DNA from: Candidatus Aminicenantota bacterium
GTDB lineage: Bacteria > Acidobacteriota > Aminicenantia > Aminicenantales > Saccharicenantaceae
Assembly: GCA_022867105.1 (NCBI GenBank)
Contig: JALHVH010000363.1
Coordinates: 1-10,967, forward strand
Reading direction: 5' to 3'
DNA: 10,967 nt
The first letter of the stretch is position 1. Every line of letters starts with the position of its first letter. The notes beneath the pieces are model-generated. The model worked only from the letters and a program-made list of their open reading frames with translations. It made no database searches and had not been told where the DNA came from. Positions 7,334-10,967 of the stretch are shown piece by piece. The position numbers were made by a program, and so were the translations under genes.

Positions 7334-9397
7334 TCAGACCTTTTTAAACGTCACGAGCCCCGCTTTTTCCAGGAGCCTGAAGAAGTCATGAACTTGCTGG
7401 ATGTCGGTCGGTCCGTATTCCGCGGAAACGGCCAGGGCGATATCATGGACGCTCTTCTTGCCGTCGACAAAATTGAGCGCCTCATAGGCCGCGTCGTCCC
7501 TGAGCTTCAACTCGTTGACGGCATCCGGTCCCATCTTCTCGACGAGGTAGTCGATGTCCAACGGGCAGACGAAGCTTGCGGCCCGGACCGGCACGAGCCG
7601 GCTATATTTTTTCTCATCCTCGGTGAACGCCATGGGCTTCGGCATCACTCCGAGCTTGGCGCAGCGCCTTTTGTAGATCAGATTAGCCTCCTTGGGGTAG
7701 GACAGCAGGGCTTCTTCAAAATGACCCCTGAGCCCGACGATCTCCGGCTTCACCGCCTGGTCCTTGACGAAGGCCATGGTTGAAAGGACGGCCTGGATCT
7801 CTCTTTTCCCGGAATGCGAAATGACGTTCAGGACCTGCCGATAGGCCTGGAGGAGCGAGTCGGCGTCGCCCGCGTTATCAAGGGCCGCGAGCGAATCATA
7901 ATAATCGGCGGAAAAGCGGCCGAGGCCGTTCCGGGCGACGAGCCGGGCCATGTCCACAGCCTCCTTCTCGCCCGCCGCGGCGAGGTAACACGCTGAGCCG
8001 AGGGCGATGACAGAGGCGCGCCGGAGTTCGGTCGGATCGACTTTGTCCATCGTGTCGAGGCTCGTGTGGTGAAAAGTATCGCCGCGGTTGAGCATGACCG
8101 AGGGGACCTTCAGGGCCCCATCGTTGAAGACGACATGGTCGCTCCCGCCGCTGTAAGGGTAGGACCTCCAAGCGAAGGGGTGGGTCGAGCCGTTGAGGCT
8201 CGTGAGGCCGAGCGCCTCGGTCAGGGCGGCGAAGTTGGCGATGACATCGTTGAAGAAGCTCGGCACGGAGTCCGGCGTGTTGAAGATCCCCAACGTCCCG
8301 CTCGTCTTGTGGAGGTCCTCGCCGATCATGTCGCAATTGATCACGGCGAGCGTATTTCTTGTCCTCTCCAGATGGGCCTGGATGTACGGGATCGTCCCGT
8401 TGAACTCGGGCACCCAGACAAAACGGATGGTCCGCTTGGGCGCTTCCATGAGCCCCTTGTTCACAAGGACCTTAAGCGCCCTGGCCATCTCAACCATGCC
8501 GCCGCTCCCCGAAGCGTTGTCATTGGCGCTCGGCGTCGGATGACAGAGGTGGCCGATGATCATGATCTCTTTTTCAGGCTCGGAGGCGCCGGGGAACGCG
8601 GCTGAGAGGACCTCAAGTCTGGTCTGATGGAACTCGGTTTCGACGTTGGCCTTGAGGACGACCTTTTTCCCTTCCTCGAGCATCCGCTTCAGAGAGGCCC
8701 CTTGGTTCTTGCTGAGGTTGAAGGCGAACCCCACTTTCTCCCGGTCCTCCCAGCGGGGCCAGAGGGCCGTGTAACGGATCATATTCGGATAGCCCGGCCT
8801 CGTGTCGGCGGAGAAGTAGGTCAGGACCCCCAGGGCGCCCCTCTGGAGGACGGCCTCGCGCATGACCTCGGACGTGGGTCCCGTGGCTAGGACGATCTTC
8901 CCTTTGACGTCCTTGCCCCGGTAAGGCGCTTCACCCATGCCGGAACCGACGTCGACAAGTTCGGCCTCGGAATGGCCGGAGCCGCTATGCTTCACCAAGG
9001 TCAAAGGAACCTCCTCGAACGAGCACAGGCGCTCGCGTTCGGGGGAGGTCATCCACAGCTCTGCGCTTTTGGCTTTCCAGCCGATGACGCTTCGGAAAGT
9101 GTAGTAGCGCCTGGTTCCGTCAGATGGCCAGCCCTCCAACGCGATGTCCTTGTATCCCATCTTCTCGAGCTCGCCTTTGATCCAGACGGCGGCATCGTGG
9201 AACCCTTCGGAAGCCTGGACGCGGTCGAACCGGGAGATAGAGTCCGTATAACGATAGGCCATTTCGCCCGAGACCTCGTCCTTTAAGGCCTGGGAGAGCT
9301 TTTGGGAGGCAAGCGGCGCCTCCGCGGAGCGGGCCGAAGCAGCAATCAGCAAAAAGCCGAAAAACGAAACCGCGAATGTCCTGTGGGAGAAACACAT
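7334..9397 (-). CDS. Exported M28-type (DUF4910-like) aminopeptidase with C-terminal winged-helix-like module
   Basis: The 687-residue product starts with a Sec signal peptide (hydrophobic core about residues 8-21, likely cleavage near ASARSA). A PA-like insert covering about residues 100-250 (KDVKGKIVLATG, RGALGVLTYF) interrupts the peptidase domain. Zinc-site candidates of the M28 fold are H283 or H286 with D293 (GHLCHPTPSANDNASG), E331 (VPEFNGT), D356 (NCDMIGE) and H443/H444 (DTFHHTSLDT). The PEFNGT block has Pro where canonical M28 enzymes have the catalytic Glu, as in the DUF4910 aminopeptidase-like family. The last 80 residues (FVDGKKSVHDIALAV to LEKAGLVTFKK) look like a winged-helix or PqqD-like module, as found at the end of some DUF4910 proteins. 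The ATG at 9397 is chosen over 9442 because AAAGGAGGA precedes it by seven bases and the signal peptide then begins properly. It is first in an operon with the nitroreductase and metallophosphoesterase. Peptide hydrolysis is likely but not proven. Confidence 0.88.
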   Translation of the reverse strand: MCFSHRTFAVSFFGFLLIAASARSAEAPLASQKLSQALKDEVSGEMAYRYTDSISRFDRVQASEGFHDAAVWIKGELEKMGYKDIALEGWPSDGTRRYYTFRSVIGWKAKSAELWMTSPERERLCSFEEVPLTLVKHSGSGHSEAELVDVGSGMGEAPYRGKDVKGKIVLATGPTSEVMREAVLQRGALGVLTYFSADTRPGYPNMIRYTALWPRWEDREKVGFAFNLSKNQGASLKRMLEEGKKVVLKANVETEFHQTRLEVLSAAFPGASEPEKEIMIIGHLCHPTPSANDNASGSGGMVEMARALKVLVNKGLMEAPKRTIRFVWVPEFNGTIPYIQAHLERTRNTLAVINCDMIGEDLHKTSGTLGIFNTPDSVPSFFNDVIANFAALTEALGLTSLNGSTHPFAWRSYPYSGGSDHVVFNDGALKVPSVMLNRGDTFHHTSLDTMDKVDPTELRRASVIALGSACYLAAAGEKEAVDMARLVARNGLGRFSADYYDSLAALDNAGDADSLLQAYRQVLNVISHSGKREIQAVLSTMAFVKDQAVKPEIVGLRGHFEEALLSYPKEANLIYKRRCAKLGVMPKPMAFTEDEKKYSRLVPVRAASFVCPLDIDYLVEKMGPDAVNELKLRDDAAYEALNFVDGKKSVHDIALAVSAEYGPTDIQQVHDFFRLLEKAGLVTFKKV

Positions 9398-9504
9398 GGT
9401 GGCATCCTCCTTTGATTTCATGAAAGAACAAAGTAATTCCAAAGCTCCGCAAAAGCAATAGATTTTGTTGGTTCACTTTTCATGCCGTATGCTCCAATCT
9501 ATTC
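9398..9504 (-). other. Leader region of the M28 peptidase operon
   Basis: This A+T-richer stretch lies between the MITE-like element and the peptidase start and must carry the operon promoter, unless transcription enters from upstream. The best pair I can find is TTGCTT and TACTTT with a 17-base gap, reading TTGCTTTTGCGGAG onward, but each hexamer matches consensus at only three positions. I therefore do not call a promoter. No small gene or clear terminator is visible. Confidence 0.3.
9405..9413 (-). promoter_or_regulatory. Strong ribosome binding site of the M28-type peptidase gene
   Basis: AAAGGAGGA on the minus strand lies seven bases before the ATG at 9397. It settles the start of the exported peptidase and rules against the earlier ATG at 9442, which would put 15 mostly polar residues ahead of the signal peptide. 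Confidence 0.85.
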
Positions 9505-9701
9505 TAATACAAACGCATTAAATAGTTTGACATCTGACTTTAAGCGGCCTGAAGCCGCCCTCACTCCCCCGGCCCCCGGGGAACCAGTCCCGTCGGTTCC
9601 CCCCGTCGAAAAAGCCGACGGGTCCCCCCTCCGCTACGGGGGATTGAGGACGGCATTCAGTGCCGTTCATACATTGTAACTTTCTTATTGCATTCGTATT
9701 A
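9505..9701. mobile_element. MITE-like palindromic element with imperfect terminal inverted repeats and TA flanks
   Basis: The segment folds on itself over nearly its whole length. The ends CTAATAC (9504-9510) and GTATTAG (9696-9702) are complementary, and 14 of the outer 17 positions pair. After a looser stretch, 9543-9570 pairs with 9638-9667 with three mismatches and two single-base gaps. Each arm holds its own hairpin: GCGGC-CTGAA-GCCGC at 9544-9558 and ACGGCA-TTCAG-TGCCGT at 9650-9666. The centre adds GGGGAACC/GGTTCCCC (9578-9602) and CCCGTCG/CGACGGG (9602-9622). TA at 9505-9506 and 9700-9701, with C before and G after, fits a TA duplication inside a CTAG target, as used by IS630-type transposases. 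No transposase is encoded, so this would be a non-autonomous element of about 193 bases. Only one copy is visible, so mobility is inferred. Confidence 0.55.
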
Positions 9702-9830
9702 GTTCAAGATGAAGGGGGTCACGGCGCCTGAGGCGTCTTTGACGAAGGTCACCTGGACGTCCCCCATCTTCAGGAAGAATTCCGTCGGGCTTTCGGCGAA
9801 GAGCTCGAATTGGGCAACGTTGGATTCGGA
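9699..9830 (-). pseudogene. In-frame DUF3471-like coding remnant after the M24 peptidase stop
   Basis: Immediately after the TGA of the M24 gene (9831-9833), the same reading frame stays open for 43 codons to a TAA at 9699-9701. The peptide contains FELFAESPTEFFLK and DVQVTFVKDASG, which resemble the C-terminal strands of DUF3471, a small domain usually found at the end of serine hydrolases and related secreted proteins. About 36 of 43 third positions are G or C, as expected of real coding DNA here. There is no start codon or ribosome binding site ahead of it; the only ATG is internal. It is most likely the surviving 3' end of a lost gene. Alternatives are a C-terminal extension of the peptidase cut off by a nonsense change, or one reached by readthrough. 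The stop codon overlaps the right end of the MITE-like element. Confidence 0.55.
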
Positions 9831-10967
9831 TCACTTGATCAAGAAAAACTTCGTCTGCCGTTCGTCCAGGAAATACACACTTTTCTTAGTGAACGCGGCG
9901 TCCTGCTCGAGGGCGATGGTGACCTCCTGGTTGTCCCACTCCGGAGCATTCGCCTTCGCGTTGAGCTCGATGGAGTAGACCGTGTCGTAAAATAACGGGT
10001 AATCGCCGGCGCCGGGCACCCCGTTCTGCTGGTCCCAATTTCCGATGGTCGGCCCGGCGGCGTGGCCGTGGGTGCCGAGCGGATGGGTGTAGATGCTCGG
10101 CTTGAGGCCCTCGCTTTTAGCTTTGGCCAGCGCCGCGGACAGAACCTCGTTGCCGGTCCTACCCTCGCGGAACTCCGCGAGCAGAATGTCCTGAAGCTTG
10201 TTGCCTTGGGCCAGGGCGTCCTTGAGGCCTTGCGGCGCATCGGCTTCCCCTTCTTTTAGGACATAAGCGTGTTGCTGCGTGTCCGTGTTCAGCCGCAGAT
10301 AGGTGATTCCCATGTCGCAATGGAGGAGGTCGCCGCGATGGATGACGTCGCCCTTGGTTGGGCTTGTCTTCGGCCGCTGGATGGAGATGTCCGGATGGAA
10401 CCAAGCCGATAAGCCGAGACCCCGGATCCTTTCGCGCATCCACCAGGAAACATCTTCAGCCGTTGTGGCTCCGGGCGTGATGACATCGCGCGAGAACGCG
10501 CTGGCGATGATGGCGTGGGCGATCGCGACGATGTGGGGGTACGTTTCGAGCTCTTCGGGAATCCGGCGCTCGAGCCAGCCCACGGCCAGGCGTTCGGCGG
10601 ACTGAAGGCGTGACTCATACTCCTTGCCCAGGACTCGCACCAACCGTTGTTTCAGCGTGGCCGTGAGGCCGTCGCCGAAGGCGAACGTCTCCGATTCATC
10701 AATTCCGATTCGCTTCGGGTGTCTGTCCTTGATGACCTGGGCCAGGCACTGCCACTGATCCGGCTGTTTCGCCGGGTCCCAAGCCGACTTGTAAAGTTCC
10801 CCGATGCCGTAGCGGCCGACCGTGAACTTCTCTATGGCTTGCCCTTCTCCCCGGTCATAGAAGACGAGCATGCTCAGCCGACGGGCCGAGAGGTCCTCGA
10901 AAGGAACGAGGGTCAGGTAGACCGGGTCCTCGTTGTATTCCTCGCAGACGACGAGCCACATGTCGAA
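9831..10967 (-). CDS. M24 family metallopeptidase (Xaa-Pro aminopeptidase/dipeptidase type), 5' end missing
   Basis: The frame runs in from the window edge (Phe-Asp precede the first ATG at 10961, and the DMWLVVCEEYNEDPVY block is normally internal), so the start lies outside. About 378 residues are visible. The creatinase-like N-terminal part is followed by the pita-bread catalytic domain. Its five metal ligands, numbered from the Met at 10961, are D216 (LLHCDMG), D227 (LNTDTQQ), H293 (IYTHPLGTHGH), E332 (YSIELNA) and E352 (IALEQDA). Enzymes of this type remove residues ahead of proline or split Xaa-Pro dipeptides using two Mn or Co ions. The ending FLDERQTKFFLIK before the TGA at 9831 looks like a natural family C-terminus. 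The following frame encodes a DUF3471-like remnant. Whether it is exported cannot be seen. The family call is firm. Confidence 0.92.
   Translation of the reverse strand, partial: FDMWLVVCEEYNEDPVYLTLVPFEDLSARRLSMLVFYDRGEGQAIEKFTVGRYGIGELYKSAWDPAKQPDQWQCLAQVIKDRHPKRIGIDESETFAFGDGLTATLKQRLVRVLGKEYESRLQSAERLAVGWLERRIPEELETYPHIVAIAHAIIASAFSRDVITPGATTAEDVSWWMRERIRGLGLSAWFHPDISIQRPKTSPTKGDVIHRGDLLHCDMGITYLRLNTDTQQHAYVLKEGEADAPQGLKDALAQGNKLQDILLAEFREGRTGNEVLSAALAKAKSEGLKPSIYTHPLGTHGHAAGPTIGNWDQQNGVPGAGDYPLFYDTVYSIELNAKANAPEWDNQEVTIALEQDAAFTKKSVYFLDERQTKFFLIK

Noticed and set aside
9482..9679. 65-codon open frame on the plus strand across the palindromic element
   Set aside because: Most of it is translated from the inverted repeats, it has no ribosome binding site, and it gives a Pro-rich product with no recognisable motif.
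9831..9833. TGA of the M24 gene as a selenocysteine codon
   Set aside because: TGA also ends other genes here (7334, 5576, 2140), the M24 protein seems complete at this point, and no selenocysteine-type active site or insertion hairpin is evident.

Overview
The window is GC-rich bacterial DNA (about 60% by eye) with densely packed genes, strong Shine-Dalgarno sites (AAAGGAGGA seven bases before the start of both exported hydrolases) and a set of peptide- and amino-acid-degrading enzymes. Sulfatase-like proteins fused to TPR repeats, exported M28-type aminopeptidases, M24 dipeptidases and exported D-aminoacylases occur together in Acidobacteriota and candidate Aminicenantota. That placement is an inference from gene content; there is no rRNA or marker gene here to confirm it.

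Layout from left to right: (1) bases 2-2074, plus strand, the 3' part of an alkaline-phosphatase-superfamily (sulfatase-like) hydrolase with a long C-terminal TPR array. (2) Bases 4927 back to 2140, minus strand, a two-gene operon: a Tat-exported N-acyl-D-amino-acid deacylase followed 13 bases later by a cytoplasmic PLP amino-acid racemase of the alanine/ornithine family. A stem-forming inverted repeat lies upstream of it. (3) Bases 5495-5148, minus, a small four-helix membrane protein with an internally duplicated LiaI/LiaF-like unit. (4) Bases 9397 back to 5576, minus, a tight three-gene operon: an exported M28-type aminopeptidase with a C-terminal winged-helix-like module, a small nitroreductase and a membrane-anchored metallophosphoesterase. 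(5) Bases 9398-9830, a 433-base stretch with no intact gene. It holds the operon leader, a palindromic MITE-like element flanked by TA inside what looks like a CTAG target, and a short coding remnant resembling the end of a DUF3471 domain. (6) Bases 10967 back to 9831, minus, most of an M24 Xaa-Pro-type peptidase cut by the window edge.

Together the genes suggest a peptide-scavenging heterotroph. Exported aminopeptidase and D-aminoacylase activities would free amino acids, including D-forms, outside the cytoplasm. The racemase would then convert imported D-amino acids to usable L-forms, and the M24 enzyme would deal with proline-containing dipeptides. The items most worth following up are the MITE-like element, the in-frame DUF3471-like tail after the M24 stop codon, and the Thr-for-Cys/Ser change at the nucleophile site of the sulfatase-like protein. 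I see no defence system, CRISPR array, phage, tRNA or rRNA.
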